Origin: Sulfurovum sp.
GTDB taxonomy: Bacteria > Campylobacterota > Campylobacteria > Campylobacterales > Sulfurovaceae
Length of the DNA stretch: 43,431 nt
Reading direction: 5' to 3'
Assembly (NCBI GenBank): GCA_024763175.1
Contig: JANTGA010000005.1
Location: forward strand, 1-43,431
The notes below the pieces were generated by a model, which saw nothing but the letters and a program-made list of their open reading frames with translations, had not been told where the DNA came from and searched no databases. The position numbers and the translations under genes are program-made. This document shows, piece by piece, positions 29,089-37,000 of the stretch (within the stretch, counting starts at the first letter, position 1; the number at the start of each line of letters is the position of its first letter).

Positions 29089-29136
29089 ATACTGAGAAAG
29101 TACTTCTATATTTCAGGATTGACAAAAAGGTATCAT

Positions 29137-29967
29137 ATGAAGATCGGCATCATAGGATTGGGGTTGATGGGTGGATCGCTGGGTATTGCACTCAAAAAGC
29201 GTTACCCCTCTTATCAACTCATAGGCCTCGACCACAATACGCTCCACTGCTCCCAGGCTCTGGAGCTGGGACTGGTCGACACGATCGCTTCTACGCTTGA
29301 GAGCATAGTGGAGTGTGATGTTATTTTTCTCAGTATTCCTGTCGATGGGATCATCGCTGCACTCCAAACGCTCAAAAGTGTCAAGCCTGAATGCACGATC
29401 ATCGATCTGGGAAGCACCAAGGCAAAGATCGTCGCTTCCGTGCCTCCTCTCATCCGCAAAAATTTCATCGCTGCTCATCCGATGACGGGAACTGAAAAGT
29501 TCGGCCCCACTGCTGCGATCGAAGCGCTCTATCAGGAAAAGGTCGTCGTCCTCTGCAACCTCGAAGAGAGCGGGGAGCACCAGCAAAAAACTGCCCTCAA
29601 GCTCTTCCGCGATATTGGAATGAGGATCGTCTTCATGCGTGCGGCAGAGCACGACCGACATGCCGCCTTCATCTCCCATATGCCCCATGCGCTGAGCTTT
29701 TCGCTTGCCAATGCCGTGATGAGGCAGGAAGCGGCGAAGAGTATCACGGCACTGGCCGGCGGCGGTTTCAGGGATATGAGCCGCATCGCCAAAAGCTCAC
29801 CCGAGATGTGGGTCGATGTCTTCCGCCAAAACAAGGCAAACCTTCTCACTTCCCTCGAACACTTCAGCGAAGAGTTGGAAAAGTGCCGTCAAATGGTCCA
29901 AGACGAAGAGTGGGATGCACTCAATGCATGGATGCACGATGCCAACAAGCTGCACGATATCCTGTAG
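29137..29967 (+). CDS. tyrA: prephenate dehydrogenase
   Basis: This NAD(P)-dependent enzyme converts prephenate to hydroxyphenylpyruvate in tyrosine synthesis. The 276-residue product from the ATG at 29137 (AAAGG upstream) starts MKIGIIGLGLMGGSLGIAL, the dinucleotide fold. It then has DLGSTKAKI, the active-site HPMTGTEKFGP and HDRHAAFISHMPHALSF, and AGGGFRDMSRIA. It is a stand-alone dehydrogenase without a chorismate mutase or ACT domain. The six extra residues in the track are out of family. It ends 4 nt from the stop of the convergent DUF389 gene. Confidence 0.95.
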   Translation: MKIGIIGLGLMGGSLGIALKKRYPSYQLIGLDHNTLHCSQALELGLVDTIASTLESIVECDVIFLSIPVDGIIAALQTLKSVKPECTIIDLGSTKAKIVASVPPLIRKNFIAAHPMTGTEKFGPTAAIEALYQEKVVVLCNLEESGEHQQKTALKLFRDIGMRIVFMRAAEHDRHAAFISHMPHALSFSLANAVMRQEAAKSITALAGGGFRDMSRIAKSSPEMWVDVFRQNKANLLTSLEHFSEELEKCRQMVQDEEWDALNAWMHDANKLHDIL

Positions 29968-29971
29968 GATT

Positions 29972-31888
29972 TCATAATTGATACCTGAAGGTCGCAACGA
30001 CCTCCGTAGGCCTCCCTACCACACCGCTTATCATGTGATGCAGGTATGCCCGCTCCTCTTTTTGTAGTTTTTCACTCACAATGACTTCACATCGGACCTC
30101 TCTATGCTTTCCCTTGTGCCGATAATCGATCTTGTTAAGATAGACATGTTTTTTGTTGATATCAAATTGAACTTTCGATAGTGCGCTCTGGATATCCGAT
30201 TTTTCTTTCATTGCTTCAAAGGAGTGGTAGAGAGGGATAGTGATCATCACTGCGATGATCGTCCAGATCATGATCCCCTTTTTGGCAACACGGATAGGTG
30301 CATACCCCAGCACCAAAAAAGTAATCGCCCCAGCAAGCACAATCCCTATAAGGTTCGTCACAAAAAGCAACAACGCAAGGATGAACATTGTCCAGTCACC
30401 CCATCCCAGGCCGATCCCGGAAACTGCCAATGGCGGCACCAATGCCACAGCGATCGCCACACCTGCCAGCGAAGAGGAGATCTTCTCATCGTTCTTGACA
30501 TAAGCTGCTGCGATACCGGAAGCGATCGCCACCAGCATATCGAGAAGCGTAGGAGAGAGACGCGAAGCCATTTCGCTGCTCAACTCTCTGATCGGTGTCA
30601 AATAGGCGACCAGCATGGCTGTCGACAAAGTAATCATCACGCCGATCAGTACCGTTTTTGAAGCATTCTTGAAAAGATCCTCATCCTGCCGCAATACCCC
30701 CATACTCAAACTGACGATCGGCTGCATCAGGGGTGCCAGCAGCATTGCCCCGATGATCACCGAACTGGAGTCGATAAAGAGTCCCAGTGCTGCGATCACC
30801 GTAGCAAGGATCAGCAATATCACAAAAACACTATTGATCGAACCCTCATTGCGCAGATTGCTAAAGAGTGATGCATACTGTTCTGTCGAAGCATGCCTGA
30901 AAAAGGGAATCCCGCGATGAAAATATGTCATGCTCTCCTGATCTTTGGGTACACCATCGAGACGGACACTATTTCGATCACTCTTTTCTGCTCTCTGGTT
31001 CTCCCAAAAATTTTCTCCGACACTCAGACGAATCGCTTCAGTCTGCGTCTCAAGAACGATAGGTGTTTGCGTCATCTCAAGATCATCGACGACTACCTTG
31101 ACAGGCTCATCGGCAGAAGAGATTTCCATTCTGGCACTCTTCATATACCCCCATGACGAGGGAATCCGTTCTGCTTTCCATTTGTGCACAAACAGGGTGA
31201 AGGGATTGCTGATAAAATACTGAAAAAGTGATCTTGGCGAAAGGATGAGAAGTGTCTGCTGCCCACCCACTGCACTCAATTTGTTCCGCAGCACTTTCCC
31301 TATCCAGCTAAAATTATTGTATCCCAAAGCGATCATTCCAAGAGCTGAGAAGGTATAGCTATTCTCCTTGTCTGTTGCGACTGTAAAGGTATAGTGCTTC
31401 AGAATATTTCTCTGGCGGACAGCCTGCCAAAAAAGCCCAAGACGCTTGAAAAATGAGTGTTTTGGATAGTAAAATTCAAACTCTTTGAGCACTGACGTAT
31501 TCCCGATTCGGATATCATCGATCACCAGTTTGTCGTTGCAATAAAGCATATCAACTTTTTTTTCACTCGGAATACTCGCTACCCGAAAAGCCTCTTTCGG
31601 AGATGATGGCAGATCGAGTATTTTGGCAAAGCGTGGCTGTTCGGGGAGGGGGAGTATGCCCATAGAGAGATCATTGTCCTGAGCAAATTCCAAAACAACT
31701 TTGATTTCAGGTATCGATCCAGAAACAATGATGTGTGAAATGGCTGCAAGATCAAGCACGGGCAATCCCCCCTCTTTTGAAAACGAAACAAAAGAGATAT
31801 CTTCACCGCCCTCCATCTCCCTGAACTGTTCGACAAACGCTTCGCTCTCTATGCCATATAAATAGCAGGTTTTTTGTACAGACTCCAT
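29972..31888 (-). CDS. DUF389 membrane protein with lipid-kinase-like N-terminal half
   Basis: The 638-residue protein has two parts. Residues 320-575 hold the DUF389/TIGR00341 membrane domain, with SSVIIGAMLLAPLMQPIVSLSMG, AYVKNDEKISSSLAGVAIAVALVPPLA and about six to seven helices; its function is unknown. Residues 48-292 resemble the diacylglycerol/sphingosine kinase (YegS-like) fold: MGILPLPEQPRFAKILDLPSSPKEAF aligns with the GIIPlGTaNdFArsLgip segment, and the stretch ending in VVVDDLEMTQTP aligns with the C-terminal sandwich. The nucleotide-binding GGDGT is missing (VSGSIPE in its place), so kinase activity is unlikely. That homology is my pattern reading. GAGGGGAG precedes the ATG. The gene stands alone. 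Confidence 0.85.
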   Translation of the reverse strand: MESVQKTCYLYGIESEAFVEQFREMEGGEDISFVSFSKEGGLPVLDLAAISHIIVSGSIPEIKVVLEFAQDNDLSMGILPLPEQPRFAKILDLPSSPKEAFRVASIPSEKKVDMLYCNDKLVIDDIRIGNTSVLKEFEFYYPKHSFFKRLGLFWQAVRQRNILKHYTFTVATDKENSYTFSALGMIALGYNNFSWIGKVLRNKLSAVGGQQTLLILSPRSLFQYFISNPFTLFVHKWKAERIPSSWGYMKSARMEISSADEPVKVVVDDLEMTQTPIVLETQTEAIRLSVGENFWENQRAEKSDRNSVRLDGVPKDQESMTYFHRGIPFFRHASTEQYASLFSNLRNEGSINSVFVILLILATVIAALGLFIDSSSVIIGAMLLAPLMQPIVSLSMGVLRQDEDLFKNASKTVLIGVMITLSTAMLVAYLTPIRELSSEMASRLSPTLLDMLVAIASGIAAAYVKNDEKISSSLAGVAIAVALVPPLAVSGIGLGWGDWTMFILALLLFVTNLIGIVLAGAITFLVLGYAPIRVAKKGIMIWTIIAVMITIPLYHSFEAMKEKSDIQSALSKVQFDINKKHVYLNKIDYRHKGKHREVRCEVIVSEKLQKEERAYLHHMISGVVGRPTEVVATFRYQL

Positions 31889-31964
31889 ACTACTCCCCTC
31901 TATCCAACTTTTGCATCTTTTTCTCCTTGCCTCTATTTTATATATTTGTATGCTGCTTCTGCAA

Positions 31965-32000
31965 GGTCCTGCCGTCAGGACACTCGAACTTGTTCGAGTC
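31965..32000. repeat. 36-nt hairpin repeat, copy 1
   Basis: Copy 1 comprises GTCCTG-CCGT-CAGGAC followed by the perfect palindrome ACTCGAACTTGTTCGAGT (31982-31999). It differs from copy 2 in one 5-nt block only. It lies in the 227-nt gap between the DUF389 gene and batD. Confidence 0.85.
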
Positions 32001-32030
32001 TACAACGGCTTAAAGCAAACGGAAGTTTTG

Positions 32031-32048
32031 CCTCAGACCAGTCTGAGG
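32031..32048. repeat. perfect inverted repeat between the two hairpin copies
   Basis: CCTCAGAC-CA-GTCTGAGG is an 8-bp perfect stem with a 2-nt spacer. Just before it, GCAAAC-GGAA-GTTTTGC (32014-32030) is another near-perfect hairpin. Confidence 0.8.
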
Positions 32049-32083
32049 GTCCTGAGCTTAGGACACTCGAACTTGTTCGAGTC
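32048..32083. repeat. 36-nt hairpin repeat, copy 2
   Basis: The same 36-nt unit as copy 1, with AGCTT instead of CCGTC at the tip of the first hairpin; the flanking arms are identical, and the palindrome ACTCGAACTTGTTCGAGT is at 32065-32082. It begins 32 nt after the batD stop (minus strand). Confidence 0.85.
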
Positions 32084-32115
32084 CAATGATTTGCCAGCTC
32101 CTTCTTGTCGCTGTA

Positions 32116-33621
32116 TCACCGCTCACGATAGCGATCCACCAAAGTTTTCAGTACACTCTTGTCGATCACGATGCTTTTGTCTCCTCCTTTTTTGGCGTAG
32201 AGGTCGCGTACCATCGCTTCTACCTGGGGGTTATCGTTGGTGTGGGGGTAGAGGATCTTGAGGGCTTCGCTCTCTCTCATCGGGCTGATGCGTCTTTTCC
32301 ATTTCAGCAGCGGCAGGAGCTTGAGTGTGCCGAGTGTCAGGATGATGCCGCCGCCAAAGGCGAGTAGCAGCATCCAGGGATCAGCGGCGAAGGCGAAGGC
32401 TTCTGCTGCCTTAGGCTGCTCTGCCTGGACCGGCTCTGCTGATGAAGCTGCCCTTGCTGCGGGAGGCTCAGCTGCGTGAACGACGGTCGCTGCTGCTTTT
32501 CCTCCCTTGACAGTGATCTGATGGGCTTGTGTTTGCAGCGTTTTGACCTTGCCGCTCTTGTAGTCAAAGAGTGAAAAAGAGCGGGACGGTATCGTGAAGT
32601 TGTGGTCTGCGATGAAGACATACTTCTTCTCCCAACTACTGATCAGTTCTGCACCCGAGAGACGACTCTCTACTTTGGCATCGTCACTGTAGATCGTGAC
32701 ACCGTCGATATCATAGCTGGGTCCTTCGAACTCTTCGAGATTGCCCTCTCCGCTGATCGTGATCGTCAGGTTGACCGGTTTGTTGGCTTTGACTTTGACT
32801 GCATCGATCGTCTCTTTGAGTGTCAAGTCACCGACGAGATCAGTCTCTTCCGGTGCAGGCTTGACGTCGACATTGACACGACTGGAGACGATCTGACTCC
32901 AGACCGGCGTATCGAAAAAAGTACCGAAAAAATCATCCTTTCGGCGACCGCGCTCAGCGACCTTGGCTCTGGCGGGTTCGATCGTCAAGTTGCCTTCGTA
33001 CTTGGGCGTCAAAAGATAGCGCAGCTCATGAACCAGATAACCCCCCTTGTGGTAAGTTTTCTCCTCTCCGACCTCCTTGACAAAAAAATCTTTCACCTCC
33101 GGCTTCTGGTAGGCAACTTTCATCAAGTCTGATTGCCTGGATTCGTTGAAATAGACTGAAAGCAGGAGCGGCTCACCGACATAGACTGACTTCTTGTTCG
33201 TTACCATATCGAGACTGAACTTCCGGGATGTACCGGGCGTAGGAGCTGCTGCCTTGACTACCTTGATCTCGATGGGATCTGTCTTGAGTGTCTCACCGTC
33301 TACCTGAATCGAAAAGGCAGGAATAGTCATCGCCTTATTCGGCGTAAAGGTCACGATCTGTTTTTTGACATGCTCCTGTGTCATTTTGCCGTTGATCATC
33401 TTCATGGAGGATTGTGACATGTTGGAGACACCCTCGACAGGATAGCTTCCGACTCTGTCGATCACAGGAAACTGTACATTTGACCCTGATGCTTCCAGGG
33501 TCACCCTGACACTGTTGCCTTCAACGACATCAGTGTCATCAACTGTCGCTTTGACGCTTCCGGCAAAGAGCAGCACAACTGCAACTTGCCACAAGAGTAT
33601 TGTTTGCCATAATCGTTTCAC
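32116..33621 (-). CDS. batD: BatD-like aerotolerance protein
   Basis: This 501-residue protein has a signal peptide (1-25), a long periplasmic region built of beta-sandwich stretches, an Ala-rich segment, one membrane helix (about 418-440) and a 55-residue cytoplasmic tail. This matches the BatD (oxygen tolerance) family; motifs include SVYVGEPLLLSVYF and LRYLLTPKYEGNLTIEPA. The start is a GTG with AAGGA 6 nt upstream. It is last of the moxR-bat operon, 55 nt after batC. The Bat proteins are thought to act together at the membrane or periplasm in stress tolerance; the mechanism is unknown. Confidence 0.87.
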   Translation of the reverse strand: MKRLWQTILLWQVAVVLLFAGSVKATVDDTDVVEGNSVRVTLEASGSNVQFPVIDRVGSYPVEGVSNMSQSSMKMINGKMTQEHVKKQIVTFTPNKAMTIPAFSIQVDGETLKTDPIEIKVVKAAAPTPGTSRKFSLDMVTNKKSVYVGEPLLLSVYFNESRQSDLMKVAYQKPEVKDFFVKEVGEEKTYHKGGYLVHELRYLLTPKYEGNLTIEPARAKVAERGRRKDDFFGTFFDTPVWSQIVSSRVNVDVKPAPEETDLVGDLTLKETIDAVKVKANKPVNLTITISGEGNLEEFEGPSYDIDGVTIYSDDAKVESRLSGAELISSWEKKYVFIADHNFTIPSRSFSLFDYKSGKVKTLQTQAHQITVKGGKAAATVVHAAEPPAARAASSAEPVQAEQPKAAEAFAFAADPWMLLLAFGGGIILTLGTLKLLPLLKWKRRISPMRESEALKILYPHTNDNPQVEAMVRDLYAKKGGDKSIVIDKSVLKTLVDRYRER

Positions 33622-33676
33622 TTTTTATCCTTTGTCTCTCTATCTTTCCAATGCTTCATTGGCTTTATCTCTCTTC

Positions 33677-34645
33677 TTACCATGGGTTGACCTCATTATC
33701 CCGTTTGGGTTTTTTAGCTTCTCCCGCCTGATACATCATCGAGGGAAGCTTTTTTTGATTGAGCTTTTTGAGCAGTCTGTTGAGCTCTTTCTGGGTCATT
33801 TGCTGCTCTTTGCTCATCTTTTGCTTTTTCTGCTCTGAACCGGCACTGCTTCCCTTCTCTTTTTGCTGATCTTTTTTCTCTCTCTGAGACTGCTGCTGAT
33901 CTTTTTGGCCTTTTTGATTTTTCTGCTGTTGCTTTTGCTGCTCGTTTTTCTTTTGATTGGGCTTCTGCTTCTGCTGATCTTTTTCACTTTTTTTCTGTTG
34001 ATTGGGCTTCTTTTGCTGATCTTTTTGATTTTGATCTTTTTTCTTTTGATTTTTTTGTTGCTTTTTCTGATCTTTTTGCTCTTTTTTCTTTTGATCCTTG
34101 TTTTGATCCTTGTTTTTCTGCTGATCTTTTTTCTTTTGGTCTTGTTTTTTCTGATTCTGTTTCTTTTGCTCTTGCTGCTTTTTCATCTTTTTGGCCAGCT
34201 CCAGGTTGTGACGGGTATCCTCGTCTTCTCTTTGTTTCAGTGCCTCCTCATACGCTTTGATCGCTTGATCGTATTTTTTTTCCTGGAAATAGCTGTTGCC
34301 TACATTGTGAAGCCGCTGCGTCTCATCGATTCCTTTGGCTCTCTTGTAGGCTTCGATCGCCTGATCGTATTTTTTGTCTTTATAGTAACTGTTTCCCAGA
34401 TCATAGTCGACTTCGGGAGACTTTTTGTTCAGCTTCTTCAGCAAGGCGGCACTCTTTTGGTACTGTTTTCCCTCATACGCTTTGTTGGCTTCATCGATCG
34501 TTTTGAAGTCCATCAGACCAGCATCTGCAAGAGTCAGCAGTGAGCAGTGAGCAGTGAGCAGCGTAAGCAAAAGATGTCGTTCCAAAAAGAAAAAAAATGC
34601 CGATCTCCTCCCTCGGACTCTTGATTTTGAATTTCGAACTTTCAT
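33677..34645 (-). CDS. batC: BatC-like TPR protein with K/Q-rich tail
   Basis: The 322-residue protein has an N-terminal hydrophobic segment (about 14-40), two to three TPR repeats (about 45-150; YDLGNSYYKDKKYDQAIEAYKRA and HNVGNSYFQEKKYDQAIKAYEEA) and then about 110 residues almost wholly Lys, Gln, Asp and Asn, ending in a short conserved-looking tail. In the bat operon this is the BatC position. The ATG overlaps batB by 4 nt (ATGA) with GGAGGAG upstream. The signal region is unusual: a 7-bp tandem repeat encodes TAHCSLLT, and a second overlapping frame also encodes a signal-like peptide. The antisense strand of the K/Q tract gives a false 226-residue hydrophobic ORF. Confidence 0.87.
   Translation of the reverse strand: MKVRNSKSRVRGRRSAFFFFLERHLLLTLLTAHCSLLTLADAGLMDFKTIDEANKAYEGKQYQKSAALLKKLNKKSPEVDYDLGNSYYKDKKYDQAIEAYKRAKGIDETQRLHNVGNSYFQEKKYDQAIKAYEEALKQREDEDTRHNLELAKKMKKQQEQKKQNQKKQDQKKKDQQKNKDQNKDQKKKEQKDQKKQQKNQKKKDQNQKDQQKKPNQQKKSEKDQQKQKPNQKKNEQQKQQQKNQKGQKDQQQSQREKKDQQKEKGSSAGSEQKKQKMSKEQQMTQKELNRLLKKLNQKKLPSMMYQAGEAKKPKRDNEVNPW
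34537..34561 (+). repeat. heptanucleotide tandem repeat (GCAGTGA) in batC
   Basis: Three complete GCAGTGA units plus four bases of a fourth (25 nt). The unit length is not a multiple of three, so gain or loss of one unit shifts the batC frame. Seen directly. Confidence 0.9.
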
Positions 34646-35658
34646 TTTTCTCCTCCATCCGCAATGATTTGCTTCTCTTGTTTCTCTCTTCTTGGCATCG
34701 AAGCAAAGGCTATCAAGAGCAGTATGATCCCCCCGCCCAGCGGATAGTAGAAGAGCTCGACGCGGTCTTTGATCTTGACGGCGGCCTGTTGTGTCGCCTT
34801 GTGCCCGGATCGGATCGTAGATACCAGCTGATCGATATCCTCCCGTCCATTACTCGCGACGACATACGCGCCGCCTGTCTCCAGGGCGATTTTTCCCAAT
34901 GCATCGTTGCGCTGGCTGATCGCGATCGTTCCATCTTTTTTTGCCAGGGGTTTGCCGTTGGCATCCAGGACCGGAGCACCCTTCTCTGTGCCGACGAGGA
35001 CAACATAGAGTTCGATACCGCTCTCTTTCATCTCCTCGGCAAAGCCCGCAAGTGCCTCCTTATCGCCGCCATCACTGAAAACGATCATCATTTTTGGCTT
35101 CTTCTCTTCAAGCATCTTTGCTGACAGAGACCCTAGTGCCGAAAAGTCCGTCGATCCCATGTTGATGTATTGATCATTGACACGTTCAACGATCATCTTG
35201 AGTGTCTCCTTATCGCTGCTGAAGGGGGCCAGCACGAAGGAGACATGGGCGAATGCCACTACAGCGATCTCATCACTGGGCATCTCATCAAAGAGTGTCG
35301 TCATCTTCTTTTTGGCGAACTCTAGCCTGCTGGGATAGTCATCCTTGCTTCGCATCGACCCGGAGATATCCAGTGCCGTCAACAGACTCAACCCCTTCAC
35401 CTCTACCAGTTTATCAGCCTTCTCGACCACCGGTCTGGCGATCGCGACGATCATCAAAAAGAGAGCAGCAAAGATAAGGATGTTACGCACAACCATCGGA
35501 ACAGCATCGCTGCCTGCACTGAGTCTCTCCAGTACTTTCTCATCAAAGAGCCTCGAAATGCGGTCTTTGTTTGTCGAGATAAGCAGTGCGAAGATGACAA
35601 AAGGAATCACCAATCCCCAGAAAAGATAGGGATGCACAAAAAGAATACTATGCATCAT
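34642..35658 (-). CDS. batB: BatB-like von Willebrand factor A membrane protein
   Basis: The 338-residue protein has N-terminal hydrophobic segments (about 8-25 and 55-75), a VWA domain (about 85-290) and a C-terminal helix (about 300-320). The metal-ion adhesion site is complete at its first loop: ALDISGSMRSKDDYPSRLEFAK. Together with batA it probably forms a VWA pair acting in the periplasm with MoxR-type ATPase support. The ATG at 35658 shares one base with the batA stop (TGATG) and follows AGGAG; the TTG in the track is not needed. Confidence 0.9.
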   Translation of the reverse strand: MMHSILFVHPYLFWGLVIPFVIFALLISTNKDRISRLFDEKVLERLSAGSDAVPMVVRNILIFAALFLMIVAIARPVVEKADKLVEVKGLSLLTALDISGSMRSKDDYPSRLEFAKKKMTTLFDEMPSDEIAVVAFAHVSFVLAPFSSDKETLKMIVERVNDQYINMGSTDFSALGSLSAKMLEEKKPKMMIVFSDGGDKEALAGFAEEMKESGIELYVVLVGTEKGAPVLDANGKPLAKKDGTIAISQRNDALGKIALETGGAYVVASNGREDIDQLVSTIRSGHKATQQAAVKIKDRVELFYYPLGGGIILLLIAFASMPRREKQEKQIIADGGEK

Positions 35659-36578
35659 CAAGCTCCTCTCGCATTTCTAAAGTAGACAAAGAACAGCAGC
35701 GCCAAAATCGCCAGAAACAGTGGGTAGATATAGAGATAGGTGTGCTGCACAACCTTCTTGTCATTGAGTTGACTCGCCTCAAGCTTATCGATCTCCCGAT
35801 AAATCTCAGTGAGCATCTCACTGTTATGAGCACCATAGGCTCTCCCTTTCCCTGCATCGGCCAAAGCCTGCAGATAGCGCCCATTGTAGTCGCGAGGACT
35901 CCCTATTCCGATCGTATAGAGTTTGACATCACTTTTGGCGACGATATTTTTGATATCTTCGAAAGCGACTTTGCTCATATTGTCCCGGCCATCCGTCAGC
36001 AGGATAGCAATCTTGGATTTGGCCTTGCTTTTACTCAGCATTCCGTAGGTCTGTACCAGGGCATCGTTGATCGCGGTGCGCTTCCCGGCGATACCCAGCT
36101 GCTGATATGCTACGATATCTTTGAGAAACTTCTTCTCGAATGTCAAAGGCGACGCGATGAAAGCAACATCCGCGAAGGTCACAACACCGATACGGTCATT
36201 TGACCGCTTATCGATAAAGTCATTGACCACCTCTTTGACCACATCAAATTTGTTTTTTCTGATATCATTGGGGTCAAAGCCTCTTTGCCGCATCGAATCA
36301 CTCGCATCAATCACCAGGACGATATCGCGCCCCTCTTTGTGACTGTTTTGATACTCTTTTGTCAAGACGGGAGAAGCCAATGCCACCACGGCGCCCACGA
36401 TGCCTATCCACTTGAGCCACAGCAGAAGGGAACTCTTTTTTGCACCGCCCTGGAGAAGCAGTCTCTCGATATGGGGAAAATAGATCGCTCTGCTCCGCTC
36501 CCGGCAATATCTCGCACAGAGCAGAAAAAGCAGAATGATCCCCAATAGATACGGATATTCAAAACTAAACTGACTCAT
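35658..36578 (-). CDS. batA: BatA-like von Willebrand factor A membrane protein
   Basis: This is the first of two VWA proteins in the operon, 306 residues. It has a helix near the N-terminus (about 8-22), a second at 50-70, a VWA domain with the MIDAS loop VLVIDASDSMRQRGF, LLTDGRDNMS further on, and a C-terminal helix (about 282-300). BatA and BatB share topology and probably arose by duplication. It overlaps the DUF4381 gene by 14 nt; CAGG upstream is a modest ribosome site. Function in aerotolerance or envelope stress is by family, not shown here. Confidence 0.9.
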   Translation of the reverse strand: MSQFSFEYPYLLGIILLFLLCARYCRERSRAIYFPHIERLLLQGGAKKSSLLLWLKWIGIVGAVVALASPVLTKEYQNSHKEGRDIVLVIDASDSMRQRGFDPNDIRKNKFDVVKEVVNDFIDKRSNDRIGVVTFADVAFIASPLTFEKKFLKDIVAYQQLGIAGKRTAINDALVQTYGMLSKSKAKSKIAILLTDGRDNMSKVAFEDIKNIVAKSDVKLYTIGIGSPRDYNGRYLQALADAGKGRAYGAHNSEMLTEIYREIDKLEASQLNDKKVVQHTYLYIYPLFLAILALLFFVYFRNARGA

Positions 36579-36981
36579 CGGCTACCTGCACATAGAGATT
36601 GAATTGGTTAAGCGTTTCTTCATCGACATGCGCCACCTCTTTTTTATATTTGTATTTTTCCAGGAGAGGCTCCAGCTGCTCGAAAAGCTCCCTTCTCCTC
36701 TCATCGGTCGCCAGCAATCTGGCATATTTTGTCGCTGTATAGGCACTGGCCTTGGGATCGACCCAATTGATCGCGTGCAGCTGCTCCAGGTACTTTTTGG
36801 CGAGATTGGCCTTGCGATGCTCCAGATACTTTCTGACTGCAAAAAACAGGATCGCTGCCAAGAGCACGACTCCGAAAATGATCAACCCCCAGAACAGATA
36901 AAAACTGCTGTCGGGTATCTCCAGCAGCGGCTTGATGTCTCGCAACTGCTCTACGCCACTTGCTGTCTGTTGACTATGCAT
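36565..36981 (-). CDS. DUF4381 membrane protein of the bat operon
   Basis: This 138-residue protein has one membrane helix (about 28-49) followed by a cytoplasmic helical domain rich in charged residues. It is the DUF4381 type regularly found between the DUF58 gene and batA. Family features are LRDIKPLLEIPDSS before the helix and the AYTATKYARLLATDERRRELFEQLEPLLEKYKYKKE block after it. No enzymatic motif is seen. It lies 19 nt after the DUF58 gene and overlaps batA by 14 nt. Confidence 0.82.
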   Translation of the reverse strand: MHSQQTASGVEQLRDIKPLLEIPDSSFYLFWGLIIFGVVLLAAILFFAVRKYLEHRKANLAKKYLEQLHAINWVDPKASAYTATKYARLLATDERRRELFEQLEPLLEKYKYKKEVAHVDEETLNQFNLYVQVADESV

Positions 36982-37000
36982 TGTTTTTTCCTCTCATCTC

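Noticed and set aside
31965-32083. CRISPR array
   Set aside because: Only two repeat units, each a self-complementary hairpin, with one 47-nt interval that itself contains hairpins; no third unit and no cas genes.
33863-34543. 226-codon plus-strand ORF that looks like a many-helix membrane protein
   Set aside because: It is the reverse complement of the Lys/Gln-rich batC tract, which automatically gives Leu/Phe/Ile runs.
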